DNA of 64,000 nt from Phyto melanocephala (taxonomy: Eukaryota; Arthropoda; Insecta; Diptera; Rhinophoridae), in contig OW799233.1 of NCBI GenBank assembly GCA_941918925.1, positions 118,619,833 to 118,683,832 on the forward strand. The letters are read 5' to 3'. Every line of letters starts with the position of its first letter. The stretch's first letter is position 1. Of this stretch, positions 23,239 through 34,765 are shown piece after piece. The notes beneath the pieces are model-generated. The model worked only from the letters and a program-made list of their open reading frames with translations, made no database searches and was not told the DNA's origin. The position numbers were made by a program, and so were the translations under genes.

Positions 23239-23586
23239 TTTTTTTTTGATGTGGACAACATCTGAGCATCGAATGAGACCGATCCCATGTCCCAAAAGTG
23301 TTCCCTCTCAGAGATATGCGCGTTTTATAAAAGTGAAGTCGACGATTCTAAGCGCAAATAAAAAGGGACCTAACGGTAAAATTTATTTATTTTCATTTTT
23401 CCCCTACTAAATTAACAAAATAACTTGATTTTACAAAACTACAAAAAATTTATTTTTTTCCTTATTAACAATTTAAAAAAATAGAAAAATCATTTAATCT
23501 TTAAAATGGCTCTCCTAAACAAAACCTGTTTTTACCCTTAGGTCCCTTTCTCTATGCGCTGTCACATATGTACATTGCACTACAAA

Positions 23587-23698
23587 GTGTTCAGAACTAT
23601 TACGAATCAGAAAGGGAAGTTAATACCTATTTGCAATTAAATGTGTTTAGAACTATTACGAATCAGAAAGAGTAGTTAATACCTATTTGCAATTAAAT
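23587..23698. repeat. Tandem duplication, 56-bp unit, two copies
   Basis: Units start GTGTTCAGAACTATTACG (23587) and GTGTTTAGAACTATTACG (23643) and differ at only a few positions. Confidence 0.85.
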
Positions 23699-23756
23699 GT
23701 TATTGATGTTATTTTAGTACATTTTTATAATAGTTTATCATATAATTAGTATTTGA

Positions 23757-23773
23757 TTTTTATTATTATTATA

Positions 23774-23850
<77 letters not shown>
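23757..23850. repeat. ATT trinucleotide microsatellite
   Basis: About 90 bp of TTA/ATT units with few interruptions. Confidence 0.95.
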
Positions 23851-24360
23851 ATTATCAAGCACTACATATCAAGCATTACATATCAAGCTTTTCGCAATAA
23901 TACTCTTAACACTTTTTTAAGCTTTAGGCTTATGGTAGCAAGGTTCTTATTAAACGATTTCTGAAGCATTTTGGCTGTCAACCCTTCTAATTATTAAAGA
24001 AAATAAGACGTCGTGATTTAGCTATGGTCGGGTCAGGAGCTCGCCCGTCATTGCCATTATCTCATAAGGACAATCAGGCCGTCCTTTTTATCTGGATTCG
24101 AGAGTTTTGCGTCTCACTCCCGCATCAATTGACCACATGCAGATTTTTATATAAGGAGTCAAATTCGGAAATTCCAGCTTCCTATACGAAGGTATAGGTC
24201 GATTGGTTATTACTGGAGGAGGCTCTGGAAAAGATTTGGAAATTAAATAAAAAAAATAATTGATGATGGCAGTTATGTCTTTTGACAGTCAAATAATTGC
24301 CTAGTGCTAGTACATTAGAACCTCCATTGAAGTAACCTTAAACCTAAAAAAAAAAAATAA

Positions 24361-24975
24361 TAAGACCGAGTGCTTTATTCGGCTGTGCCGAATCCGAAAA
24401 TAGCCTTTATTATCATGTTTTTTTTTTTTAAATCACCAAAGCAGTTGTACTTTGGTGTTTATATGTCAGTTGATTTTAAACCGATTTGTTAGTTTTTCTT
24501 AAAAAAAATTAATTTTTGAGATTCTGGCTCATAATCTGGTATCTTAAGCGTGTTCAAAAATTTTTGAAGAGTTTGAAAAAATTGTATTTTGCCTATATCT
24601 TTGCCGATTAGTGACTAATTTGTTCAACATTTTCCTCTACTATTCATAGATTTGGTAACAGTCGTTTCCATAAATTATTCTAGGGCTGGAACATTTAAAT
24701 TTTTGTGGTAAAAATAAACGTAAAAACAGAGGCAGTCATGTTTACTTGTTCATATCTCAGAAAGTTATGACGCGATTATGCTGATTTTCAATACCGATCT
24801 GCTCACAAATATTTTTATATATTAATACCCGACAGAAAGCTGATTTCCACATACACATGGACAGACGGACAGATGGGTAACAACAAAACACTTACTTTAT
24901 GGAGTCGGAAATAAATATTATAGAAATAAAAAAAAAATATAGAAATGAAAAGACAAAAAAGTAACGGATTTATAT
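24361..24975. repeat. Family A repeat, decayed copy A5
   Basis: Keeps TTATTCGGCTGTGCCGAAT at the left, TCAGAAAGTTATGACGCGAT, CACATGGACAGACGGACAG and TTATGGAGTCGGAAAT. The right hairpin is lost. Confidence 0.65.
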
Positions 24976-26164
24976 AAATGTTATTTCATTTTATTTATGA
25001 TCAGTTGTAGCAAATGGTTACCGTTCTAGGGTTAAAGTATCTTATAAAAGCAAAACAAATAATTAAATTTAAATCCCATAAAAATTGTTCAAGCCATGAA
25101 CACAACGAGAATGATAAAATCCACTATGCAACAGCATATGTTAGTCATGATGCCCATGATGATTTGCTGTTTTTATTTATTAAATAAAATTTTAAATATT
25201 TATAGATTTTTTGCATTGTACAAAAGCAATTATTTAAGAACTCTTTAAAGTTATGGTGATTTTTTTATTGACATTATTAAAAACTAAATCCTTAGATCTA
25301 CGCGACTACAAATCTTTTTAAGTCTACTCTATATAGCGATTTCTATTTTTATTGGTGTCATAAAAAATTATAAAAAAAATTATTTTTTTGTTTCTGTTTT
25401 TTATAGATTTGGAGAATTTTTTAATATTATCTTTGTAAGCACATATTTAAAGGAATTATATATGAATATACTCGTGTCTAAATTTAATGCCTGCTTAATA
25501 TTTCCTACACCATCAAATTGTTATAACTTTTTTTTTATTATGTATTTTAAAATATAACTATTGTGTAGTAAATGTTGTGTTGTCTTTCTAAAATAAGTGT
25601 TTACTGAACAAAATTGTTTGTGTTCAATTAAAGTATAAATTTATTCAATAGTAAGTTCTAAAAAATTAGACAGTATAATGCGAAAAAAATGTCAGGGTTT
25701 TGAAAATGCATTCTGGTAGAGGAGACAAAAAAATTAAACACAATAAACATCAGATCGTCCCCCTTTGGACAGTTCATTCAGAAAATAGATGTATAAGTTT
25801 GTATGTTGTCTTTACATCTGAGAAATTAGATATGTTCAGCTTCTTAGTAGAAAATATTAAGGCAAATATTTTTAAAGAATATATCAGTATATTTTTAACA
25901 AAATATCTTTATTAGAGATAATAAAAATTTCAGGGTTTTCAATCATAAAGATAGAATCTCCACGACGCTTCGTAATGGGCACATTTCTCTGTATAACAGT
26001 TTAAGAGATATCACGAAAACCCAAACTAAATTAATTTATTTTATTTTTACTCCTAAAGATTTAAAAATAGTCCTTAAAATTTCGATTCGTTTACATTAAA
26101 CCTTATCGTCCTATGAATTGAAAGATTAGAGTAATCACTTTGGAAACAATTAACTTAAATTTAA
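24976..26164. other. AT-rich DNA without recognisable genes
   Basis: The frame at 25700-25915 has a less biased start (KMHSGRGDKKIKHNK) but no known signature, and I do not call it. Confidence 0.35.
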
Positions 26165-26933
26165 TTAATTTTGGTTTAATTTGCAAATGATTTGCCAGAA
26201 CGTATTTTCAATTGCAAATTCCATTTATACACAGATTACGTGCAATTGACTTGAAGAAGCTTAGTTTTAAATATTGCTTTAGAATTGTTCTGTCTAAGCG
26301 ATTTAAACCGAATTTATATTTAGGCTGTGCTAACGGACTATGTTTAAATTCGCACAAATCTAAAAGCATTGTTATATCTAAGAAACGTTTAGTTTTCACA
26401 TTCCCGAAGATATTCATTTAAATGGGGAGAAAATTGAAATTGTTGACAGAGCTAAAATTCGTGGAGTAATTTTCAATGGCAGACTTACTTGGACTTATCA
26501 CGAATACTGTCAAACATTTGCAGTTAAGGACTCTTTGTCTCACACAATATTTTATCTATGAAAAACAATTTTTGGTTGGGTAAAACGTATCTAATTCCTT
26601 TTCTATTGTACGGCTGTGAATTGATTGCAAGTTGTGTCATGATTAGTAGAAGTAAACTAAATGTATTGTTTAATTATATTATAAGATTTTTGTATGGATT
26701 GAGATGGCTTGATTATGTTTCCTCTGTGACCACTTATCTTCATGAAGTCTCCCTGGAGAGTCTTATCAAAAATCGTACTCTCATATTTTTACATAAAATT
26801 ATAAGTTTGCAAACTCTCAAATATATATTTGACGAAATGAGCTTTTTTCAATCGACACTAATGTCTAGTTTCTAAATGGCAGTTTTATGCACGTGCCGCT
26901 CAACTTTGGAGCAATATCAATATCATCACTAAT
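26165..26933 (+). pseudogene. CR1/Jockey-group LINE reverse transcriptase C-terminus, decayed copy C1
   Basis: Reading across frames gives NDLPERIFNCKFHLYTDYVQL, CANGLCLNSHKSKSIVISKK, HLNGEKIEIVDRAKIRGV, LIPFLLYGCELIASC, RSKLNVLFNYIIRFLYGLRW and WQFYARAAQLW. This matches the better preserved copy at 60540-61660 along its length. The catalytic YADD box is changed to YTDY at 26227-26238. At least three frame changes and a stop near 26560 are present. The fragment ends where a MITE begins at about 26934. Confidence 0.75.
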
Positions 26934-27352
26934 GGCCTTGTCAGATAAATTTTCCTCGCCTTGCTAGACATTTCCAACTTTGACAGAAAAGCGCGAGGGA
27001 AAAGGTGTATGTAGCAATGAAAACTTTGAAAACTAAAGTACTTTTTTAACTTTTTTCACTTTTATATTATTATTAAATAATATATTTGTTAAATTAAAGC
27101 TAAAAATGTTATTTTATATTAGTTTTTAAAACTAATTTATTTTGCGTTCGAATTTCGAGAGAAAAAATATAAGAAAATTTTTCACCTTATTGTCAAAGCG
27201 CGCAAATAGATGAGAGTTGCCTAACTTTAAGCTTCGCGCTGTGTTAAAAGTACTTTATGTGAAATGTTTCATATAAGTATGGCTATTTGATCTTAAATGT
27301 CAAAGTGAATTTCTGATGCAACGCGAAGAAAATGTTTTATCTGACATGGCCT
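26934..27352. mobile_element. GGCC-TGTCAGATAAA TIR element
   Basis: The left end GGCCTTGTCAGATAAATTTT and the inverse right end TTTTATCTGACATGGCC bound 419 bp. Subterminal CTCGCCTTGC pairs with GCAACGCGAAG. Non-coding; target duplication not clear. Confidence 0.5.
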
Positions 27353-27386
27353 TAAGGTAACAACTTAACGGCAATGCTTATAGTTA

Positions 27387-28344
27387 CCTAGCAAAATTTT
27401 GTACTAGTTCAATGTGAATAACATTTTTTGTGACATCTTATAAATAAGGCATGAGGAATGCCTCTTCCAATTCCAAAATAATGAGCCATTAATGATGTGT
27501 TTCAATATACATGCATCAGTGTTGCCGTTTTCACTGCGATCGCAGTTTTTCACTGCGATTTGCCCGTCGTCACTGCGTAACTGCGTTTTTTTAATATCAC
27601 TGCGTTTTTCAGTTTTTGGTAGGTTTCCTTATTTTTTGATCAACAACGCCTTAACATGATTAACCTCAAACGTGTTTAACACGTAAGTCTGTAAAGGCTA
27701 TAACACAACAAGTTAAAATTGTCACCCTGTTAAAAATATAGCAGCTAGATGGCAACATTTTCTGCTGTTACGTTACGTTGCAGTTGACTGATTAGGTCTT
27801 GAATTAAAATGTCAAAAATCCCGTTAGAAAAACATAAACAAACTATTTCGTGAAAAAAAAAATTTCCTTCTCAGGGCAAAAAAGTGTTAAAAAAGTGAAA
27901 AAAATTTCCTTTTTTTGTTCAAACGAAAACGACATTTTTTTATTTCTTGTCACTGCGCTTCACTGTGTTTTTTTTGTCGATTTCACTGCGAAAAAAAGTT
28001 TGTCGGCGGCAACACTGACATGCATAAATGCGAGAATCCTAAACAATTCAAATAAACAAACATTATTAACTCATGAAACATGAGTTTCTATTCATCTACT
28101 ATGTAGGCGTTCTATGCATTAATTAGAAAAAAGTGAATTTTCTAAATATTTTTATATAAACACATGCTCTTCGATGACACTTTAATGTAAAAATCATGAA
28201 GGTTTCCCCTAAATTGAACCACTTCATCATGGATTAAACTCATGCATTCACTATTTCTTTTGCAATCCTGTTTTGAAATGAAAGAATGAATGAAAAAAAT
28301 CCTTTTTTTAATGAAAGTTTTTGCCCCTTTTACCTTTTTTGCAG
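27387..28344. mobile_element. CCCAGCA-type MITE, copy D2 (inverse), interrupted by a hAT MITE
   Basis: The left end CCTAGCAAAATTTTGTACTAG matches the inverse of the D1 right end. The body (TGTGACATCTTATAA, CATGAGGAATGCC, AACTCATGCATTC) matches D1 in inverse. The right terminus is eroded (TTTTTTGCAGTA). A 501-bp hAT element plus one 8-bp target duplication splits it. Confidence 0.65.
27517..28017. mobile_element. hAT-like MITE nested in D2
   Basis: Inverted ends CAGTGTTGCCG and CGGCAACACTG with an 8-bp direct repeat ACATGCAT at 27509-27516 and 28018-28025, diagnostic of hAT transposition. The motif CACTGCG occurs repeatedly within about 110 bp of the left end and again near the right end, as expected for subterminal transposase-binding repeats. 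It has no transposase; the frame at 27850-28083 crosses the right boundary and is spurious. Confidence 0.85.
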
Positions 28345-29246
28345 TATAATTTTTACTACTTATACAGTTGATGCTTTTCGTAATTTATTAAATGGCAACA
28401 CTGCTAATTATTGACGGGGTTTAGAACAACAACATCCATATTTGGTATGAAATTTTCGAACTGTGACAAACCAACTTTAATTTTTTTATTCTTTAATTTA
28501 CAACAATGAAAACGCGTTAGTTCCCTGTATAAAACACCATTGACATTAATTCTAAATAGTCATTATTAAAACTAAAATTTAGAGGTTGCCTATATTTTAC
28601 TGCACAAATTTTGCAAACATAAAGCTATTAAATATTTTGAGAGGGCGAAATATAATTGTGCCAAATTTTAAGACATGTTTTTCCTTTAAGTATTGTAACA
28701 TCATTATATTTATATAAATGTATTAAATCTAAAATTACTGTAAAGGGTTTCAATCTACATACTAATTTTTTTTTGTGAAGAAAGTAATTAATTTAATTAA
28801 TTTATAGACACGTCTTTGAAAAATGATTTCTTTTTTTTAACAGATAATGTGCTTTAAAAAGCAATTAATGTAATAGAATTCCCGTATTTGAATAAATAAA
28901 ACGTTATTAAAAGGTGTTTGAACTGTTATCTAAATAAAAATTGAAAACTAATAAGAAAAGTTATTTAAAAATTTGTATACACCTTTATTTGTATTTGCTA
29001 AATAGATACACAAAAGTGTTGCAGAATATATTTGAAAGATCAGTTCAGCTCTATTCAGTAAAACAGTAAAAATTTTTTAAATATTAGAAAAATAATAAAA
29101 TATATACACGTCAATACACAAGATTTAATTTCTTAATTCTTAATTTTTTTAAAATAGCAGTTGTTGTGTTCGTTGCCGGGATGCATATACCTTATGACTA
29201 TGCCTTGGTATGTGATAAACAACATTTTTAAGCAATCATATATAAA
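28345..29246. other. AT-rich DNA without recognisable genes
   Basis: A lone GGCAACACTG at 28392 resembles a hAT end but has no partner with a matching duplication. Confidence 0.35.
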
Positions 29247-29465
29247 ACAAGTAAGAGTGCTATATTCGGCCGTGCTTAATCTTATATACCCTTCACAACG
29301 TGTAGTCATGCAATAACAATAGTTTGTTTTACCATTCATCTCATATGAAATACGTACAGACATATAAAAACATACATATATAAAAACATCGCATTGTAAA
29401 ATTATAAATTAAGTATACGTATGAGTTTCCAAAAAAAAAAATTAAAAAAAAAAATATTAAAAACA
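29247..29465. mobile_element. Family A repeat A6, left part
   Basis: Starts ACAAGTAAGAGTGC, then TATTCGGCCGTGC and CTTCACAACGTGTAGTCATG, and runs into the A-rich core, where a Penelope-like element interrupts it. The right part resumes near 32061. Confidence 0.8.
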
Positions 29466-29479
29466 AAAAATATATTATT

Positions 29480-31745
29480 AATATTTTAAATAACATAACA
29501 AAGAGTTCTAAATACAACATAAAAGATGCAGTAGAATTTCGGGGAAAATTAACAAATACTAAACTTTCCGACGATGAAGTTTTAATATCGTTTGATGTGG
29601 TATCCTTGTTTCCCAGCATCCCATTTAACCTAGCCGTGGATATAATAAATAAAAAGTGGGAATTAATCTCAACTTTTACTAGAATACCAAAAGGTTTATT
29701 TTTTGACATTCTAAATTTTTGCATAAAAGATAACAAATATTTTAAATATAATGAAAAAATATTTCAACAATTGAAAGGAATGCCTATGGGCTCACCAGCA
29801 TCGCCAGTAATTGCCGACATAGTTATGGAGGAATTGTTAGATGTTGCAATTGACAATTTGGTTGTAAAACCGAGATTTATGAGTAAATACGTAGATGACT
29901 TATTCTGCATAATTAGAAAGGACAAAGTAGAAGCAACACTTGAAGTTCTCAACAGCTTCCACAGACGTATACAGTTTACCAAAGAGTTGGAACACGAAGG
30001 AAAACTACCATATTTGGACGCTCTTATAATAAGGAAACACAACACAATAACAATAGACTGGTATCAAAAACCAACAGCCTCATGCCGCATCATAAATTTT
30101 TATTCAAACCATCCGAAACACGTCAAGATTAACACAGCACAGAACTTTACAACTAGAGTATTAAAAATTAGCGATAAAATATACCATAGGGCAAATATTA
30201 TCAAAATCAAAGAAATATTGCAGAAAAACAGCTTTTCTTTTACTTTGGCGACAAACTTGGTTAACAAGGCTATTAAAAACCTGAAAAAAACACCTATGGA
30301 AAAACCAGAAAGAATTTTTAAGTCGATGACCCACGTCCCTGGGTTTTCTGAGCGAATAACACATTCGGATATTTTTGACAGAGACAAAGTTAATATTGCA
30401 CTTAAAACTGACAAAACGTTAAAGATGCTGTTTTCAAACACTAAGACAAAAGTTGATATATTGGACAAATCTAATGTAATATATCGAATACCGTGTAACG
30501 GAGACGGGTCCAGTGTGTGTAATAAAATATATATCGGAACGACAAAGTCAAAATTGCGGGCGAGATTAGTTGCACATATATCAGATCATAAAACTAAAAA
30601 AGGCATATCAGAGCATAAAACAGCGCTTGCAGCCCACTGTGCAATTAGTGGACATTCCCCCAATATAAAAGGTACAACAATTCTCCAGCAAGAGAACAAT
30701 TACAAAAAGAGATTTACAATAGAGATGCTCCATATAATTAATACTCCTTTGACCATAAGAATGAACTATAAAACAGACACAGAAAATTACGAGCACACGT
30801 ACAGACATATTGTAGACAGCGTTGTCAACTCGGTGATTTTATCACCGTTTTTGGTGATTTTTAACATTTTGGAAGCGAAAAAATTGCGAGTTAGTGCTTG
30901 GTGATTTTTTTTTAAGTTTTTAGTGCTTTTATTTTTATTTCGGTGACACCAAATACTAAATTTGAAAATAATTTTTTTAATTGAAAACAATTTTTGTAAG
31001 GGTAAATATCTTTAATTACCCTTACGTATTTTGTATCTTAACAAAGCTAAAAAATATTTACTCATTGTAAAATGATATTATGTTGATAATACTTTCAGCT
31101 TATGATACTAAAACTAATAATTAAGAAGATTATAAGGATTGATAGTATACAATGTTTCTGTTATTTGAGTGTTTTGCTTGTTTATTATTAATTGTAACTT
31201 ATTTCCGATACTGGTTTGTTGATATCCTGTATGGTTTATGAGACATAAACCACCTACTTCTTATAAAATGAAATTGTTACGAGAATTTATTTTGTAAGTA
31301 AAGTTTCAAGTTGATCAAACCTTGGTGAAAATAAAAAAAGAGAAATTAATATGCAAATACTTTTCATTTTAAAATTTTTTAGAGCACAAATTGACACCCT
31401 GATAAGGTTAATATTTGCATTGATAGTACATTTGGATGTTTTGGCCTAATAATATAAAGAACAGAATATCTTTAGACTTGTATTTCGATTATCGATATCA
31501 ATCAAAACTCCAGTCTTATTGCCATTTGTAAAATAATTTATTTTAGGGGGCAACTGGCATCTAAAAGCTTTAATTTTTTTTAAGTAATGATTATATTAGC
31601 AAATGTAAAGTTAAATTTGTACACATATTAAACTCAGTGATTTTTTATAAAAATTACGCGCTTTTTTAGGGGTTTAGGTGCTTTTTGAAATTTTAAAGTT
31701 GACAACGCTGATTGTAGATAAGTATAGTTGAGAACTATAATCAGT
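29480..31745 (+). pseudogene. Penelope-like reverse transcriptase / GIY-YIG endonuclease, 5'-truncated and interrupted
   Basis: Open from about 29480, before the first Met at 29597. RT motifs in order: LISFDVVSLFPSIP, KGMPMGSPASPVIADIVME, and the catalytic KYVDDLF (Tyr-Val-Asp-Asp at residues 98-101 counted from that Met), then WYQKPTASCRIINFYS. The C-terminal GIY-YIG nuclease shows NVIYRIPCNG, KIYIGTTKSKLRARL and RFTIEMLHII. PLEs use these domains for target-primed copying of their RNA. The reading frame to 30904 looks intact, but its last residues after HIVD come from an inserted hAT element. Beyond that insertion the native frame resumes (DKYS, stop near 31730). The N-terminal part is missing, so the protein is not complete. 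Confidence 0.85.
30817..31710. mobile_element. hAT-like non-autonomous element nested in PLE1
   Basis: Perfect 14-bp inverted ends CAGCGTTGTCAACT and an 8-bp direct repeat ATTGTAGA at 30809-30816 and 31711-31718. It lies inside the PLE coding frame after HIVD. It is 894 bp without a transposase. It differs from the hAT MITE at 27517 in end sequence and interior, so it is a separate family. Confidence 0.88.
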
Positions 31746-31950
31746 AAGCAGTGAATTCTCTTTGTGAAAAGACGACGGCTTTACTCAAATATGTAAGCTA
31801 GTATTATTGTTTATTTGTATATTGTATTTTTTTAAAGAAAGTTTTTACGTTGTAAATGTGTATTAATGTATTTTTTAAAAAAATTTTTGTATTAATGTGT
31901 ATTAATGTATTTTTTAAAAAAAATTTCATTGTGTATTTCAGTTTTATATC

Positions 31951-31979
31951 CTGAAGAAGTGCACCGAAGGTGCACGAAA
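31951..31979 (+). ncRNA. Hammerhead-like motif in PLE1 3' UTR
   Basis: CTGAAGA (fits the CUGANGA core), one spacer base, a 7-bp stem GTGCACC/GGTGCAC with a GAA loop, then GAAA. PLEs are known to carry hammerhead ribozymes. The extra base between core and stem departs from the canonical fold, so self-cleavage is unproven. An independent PLE at 49757-49785 shows the same layout with a different stem. Confidence 0.45.
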
Positions 31980-32060
31980 TATTGAAAAATAAATATATTT
32001 AATAAAACGAATAAAGAGTTTTATTTAAATAGAAAAATTGACCTTGAGCCTAAAGAAAAA

Positions 32061-32592
32061 TAAATAAAAATTTTAGTTAAAAACAAAAACAACAATAAAA
32101 AAATATTAAAAAACAAAATTTAAAAAAAAATTTTTTTTAAAAATTAAAATAAAAATATAAAAAAAAAATAAAAAAAAAATTATAAAAATATAAATAATAT
32201 ATAAAATAAAAAAATAAAATAATAAAAATTTTTTTTTTGCTCAGCTGGGATTCGGAAGGGGAAGGGATTGGAAAGGTTTACTTGAACCAGTATATATGTA
32301 TGTTGTTGTTATAATTGTTAAAAAAACGAGGTGGTCGTGTTTTTTTGCTCATATCTCAGAAAGTTATGGGGCGATTGTGCTGAATTTCAATAGCGATTCA
32401 TTTTCGAAAATTTCCAAAAGATTGATACCATACACAGATCTGAGGAATATATAGTTGCTTCTAAAAGTTGCTTTCAACAAACACACGGACAGACAGGCAG
32501 ACGGACAGACGATCAGGGCTTAATCGACTACTCTATTCATAAGCTTTCAGAAAATATATACTTTATATACTTTACCACAGGTGAAGGGTATA
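32061..32592. mobile_element. Family A repeat A6, right part
   Basis: Resumes in the A-rich core, then GCTCAGCTGGGATTCGG, CTCATATCTCAGAAAGTTATG, CACACGGACAGACAGGCAG, and ends CCACAGGTGAAGGGTATA. The CTTTATGGGGTCGG segment is shortened. Confidence 0.8.
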
Positions 32593-33352
32593 AAAAGTTA
32601 TAATATGTTACGTTCACGTTTTTTTAATAACTAGCAACGGTACGCTTATGAATCCGTAACGTTGGCGTAGGAGTAATGAAGCCTTTACTGTAACTATTTT
32701 AATTAATAACTTAATAACTATTAACTAAATAATTAATTTATTAATAACTAAAATTATTTTAAGATAAAGAAATCAATTTGCAAATATGTATGTCTTTAGA
32801 GAAATAGTTTTTGAAAAGGTTAAACTTTGAATGTAAAATTTCTGAATTTTCAAATCATTCCCAACAAAAACAACAAACCATTCCCGTATTTATAACACAT
32901 CAGCTGAATCATGTATAAATATTTACTAACAACTTGCAACTATTTTATTATTTACTTGCTAATTTACGGAAATAAGTACTTGCACATCAGATATTAATAA
33001 ATTGCAACCGAGCAAAAATTCATATTAATCAGTTCTGATAACATTCATAAATTTTTTTAAAACAATAAAGTTATTACGACAAATACAATATGTTATGCAT
33101 TTATTTTACTCTGTGGTGCTCATTCGCTAGGTTCGTGTTTTATGCAAAAGCCAAAAAATCAATGCAATAGAAAAGAAAACACATAGCTATAGAAGAAAAA
33201 GAATCAGCAAATTTTTTGTAAAAAAGCAAAATGCGAAAAACTTCATTTAACATTTTTTGATGTGCTCAGAACAAAATAGATAATTAACTCTTAAAATTGA
33301 ATTGCAGAAGGCAATGCAAAATTCTGTTTATGGAATGTAAATAAGAAAAATA
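32593..33352. other. AT-rich DNA without recognisable genes
   Basis: Contains runs of TTAATAACTA; otherwise nothing assignable. Confidence 0.4.
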
Positions 33353-34070
33353 AACAGAGTGGCATATTTGGCCGTGTTAAATCTTATATACCCTTCATCA
33401 TCATAAATGAGTGTGGTAGTTTAAAAATTGCTATAACATAGCGTAGCCCCAAATTAAGAAGGTTAAAAGGGGTAATTCTTTTATTACCAGATTTAACCCA
33501 TATATTTATTGATTTCTGTGCACCATTTTATGGTGGGAGCCTTCATGGACTTGAAAGTTTTCCAATATTGTACCTTTCAGTTATTAACTAAAGCAAAAAA
33601 AAAAAAAATTGTTTTCATATATAAATTTTAGGAAGTATTTAAGTGTAGTCAGTCAGTCAGTCAGTCGGTTTTAAACCTATTTAAAAATTTTTTCCTGGAT
33701 ATTTGTATTGTATTTTTGGAATCTGGCTTTCATGTCCAACAATTATTAAGGAGCTCTTTACAAAATATTTTTGGCTTTAGATTTGCGGATTTGTGATTGA
33801 TTTGTTCAAAACTGTCCACAAATAGCTCTAAACGTATATTATAAATATTTATGTACATATAATAACAAATATATTTGAAAGTTATGTGAAAACAGAGAAA
33901 GTCATTCTTTTTCTTTTTATCTCGGCAGTAGAAATTTTGCTTGAATCTTTTATTTCTTTAGCGATTCATTAATTTTCAAGTACTTCTGAAAGACTGATGC
34001 AACTTACTGGTGTCAGAGACATATAGGGGTTATACAAAATTCATTTTATATTCACATATAGGACATAAAA
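33353..34070. repeat. Family A repeat, decayed copy A7
   Basis: Left landmarks CATATTTGGCCGTG and CTTATATACCCTTCATCATC are recognisable, followed by eroded long-core sequence. A short CAGT tandem lies near 33648-33666. The right end is lost. Confidence 0.55.
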
Positions 34071-34765
34071 TGGACGTACTTTTCTGAGTTATTAGATTTT
34101 ATTAGAAAATATAGACTACCAGAGCCAGAAAAATCTGATACTTGTATTTAGCTTAATCTTAAACTTAATCCAGTCAATAAAAAAATTATCAAAAATATGT
34201 AAATTTATTCAAATATTGTACAAATTCATTTAACATTAAATATTGGAATATGTCCTTTAATTATATTTTAAAAGAGCCCTATACGTTTTCGAAGTTCTGG
34301 ACAGTTGGGTGGATCTGTTTACCGTAAAGCAAAATTGACTTTAATGTTTGAATGTCACTCAAGTGACTTTTTTTTAATAGTGGGATGATGCTAAATCGGA
34401 CCACAAATATGAAGGCGCTTTGACTATTTTTAAAAGGCTATGAGTCATTTTTATAAACACTCTGTAATACATATTTTCGTGTTTATCGTGCCTGGTCCAT
34501 TTGCAGCCAAATGATGATAACGTCACTTCTTGAGGAGTGTTATTTGTTTTTTTTTCTGGTATTGTTCTTAAACATTGCTTTGTTCGTCAGAATTTCCCAC
34601 GACATGTCTGTCAGAACTCGTGTCAACCACTTCATATGTTTGGCGGTCAGAAGTCTGACAGAATTCGTATAGAATTCTCACTTGTTTGTCGACATTTCTT
34701 ACAGACATCTGACAGATGTCGGACAATTTTGCAGGTTGGGAAGTGCGACAATTTTGCTTGTTTAC
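34071..34765. other. Unassigned DNA next to a mariner relic
   Basis: The stretch 34585-34740 repeats a TGTCAGAA/TCTGACAG motif several times. It makes up the C-terminal part of the apparent minus-strand frame 34568-34924, but it is not transposase sequence. Confidence 0.4.

Larger units (their letters stand above)
23239..24360. other. Region with simple repeats and an unassigned less AT-rich patch
   Basis: Apart from the two repeats listed separately, 24010-24240 is noticeably richer in G and C than its surroundings (GTCGGGTCAGGAGCTCGCCC near 24027). No frame or family was recognised there. Confidence 0.35.
29466..32060 (+). mobile_element. Penelope-like element PLE1, 5'-truncated, inside A6
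   Basis: The element carries a reverse transcriptase plus GIY-YIG endonuclease frame, a 3' UTR with a hammerhead-like hairpin at 31951-31979 and a terminal GACCTTGAGCCTAAAG. PLE2 ends in the comparable CTGATCTGAGCTTAAC. The 5' end is truncated inside the RT domain. An 894-bp hAT element sits near the end of the coding region. The flanks on both sides are A-rich family A core; a short AATATTAAAAA-type repeat may be the target duplication, but low complexity prevents certainty. Confidence 0.8.

Noticed and set aside
28392..28401. GGCAACACTG as a second hAT terminus
   Set aside because: No partner end with a matching 8-bp duplication; the real partner of 27517 is at 28017.
30817..30904. Last 29 residues of the PLE1 frame (after HIVD)
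   Set aside because: They are encoded by the inserted hAT element and are not part of the Penelope protein.
34568..34765. C-terminal part of the frame that contains FSDEAHF
   Set aside because: After NKQNCR the sequence loses all mariner similarity and is a TGTCAGA-rich repeat.
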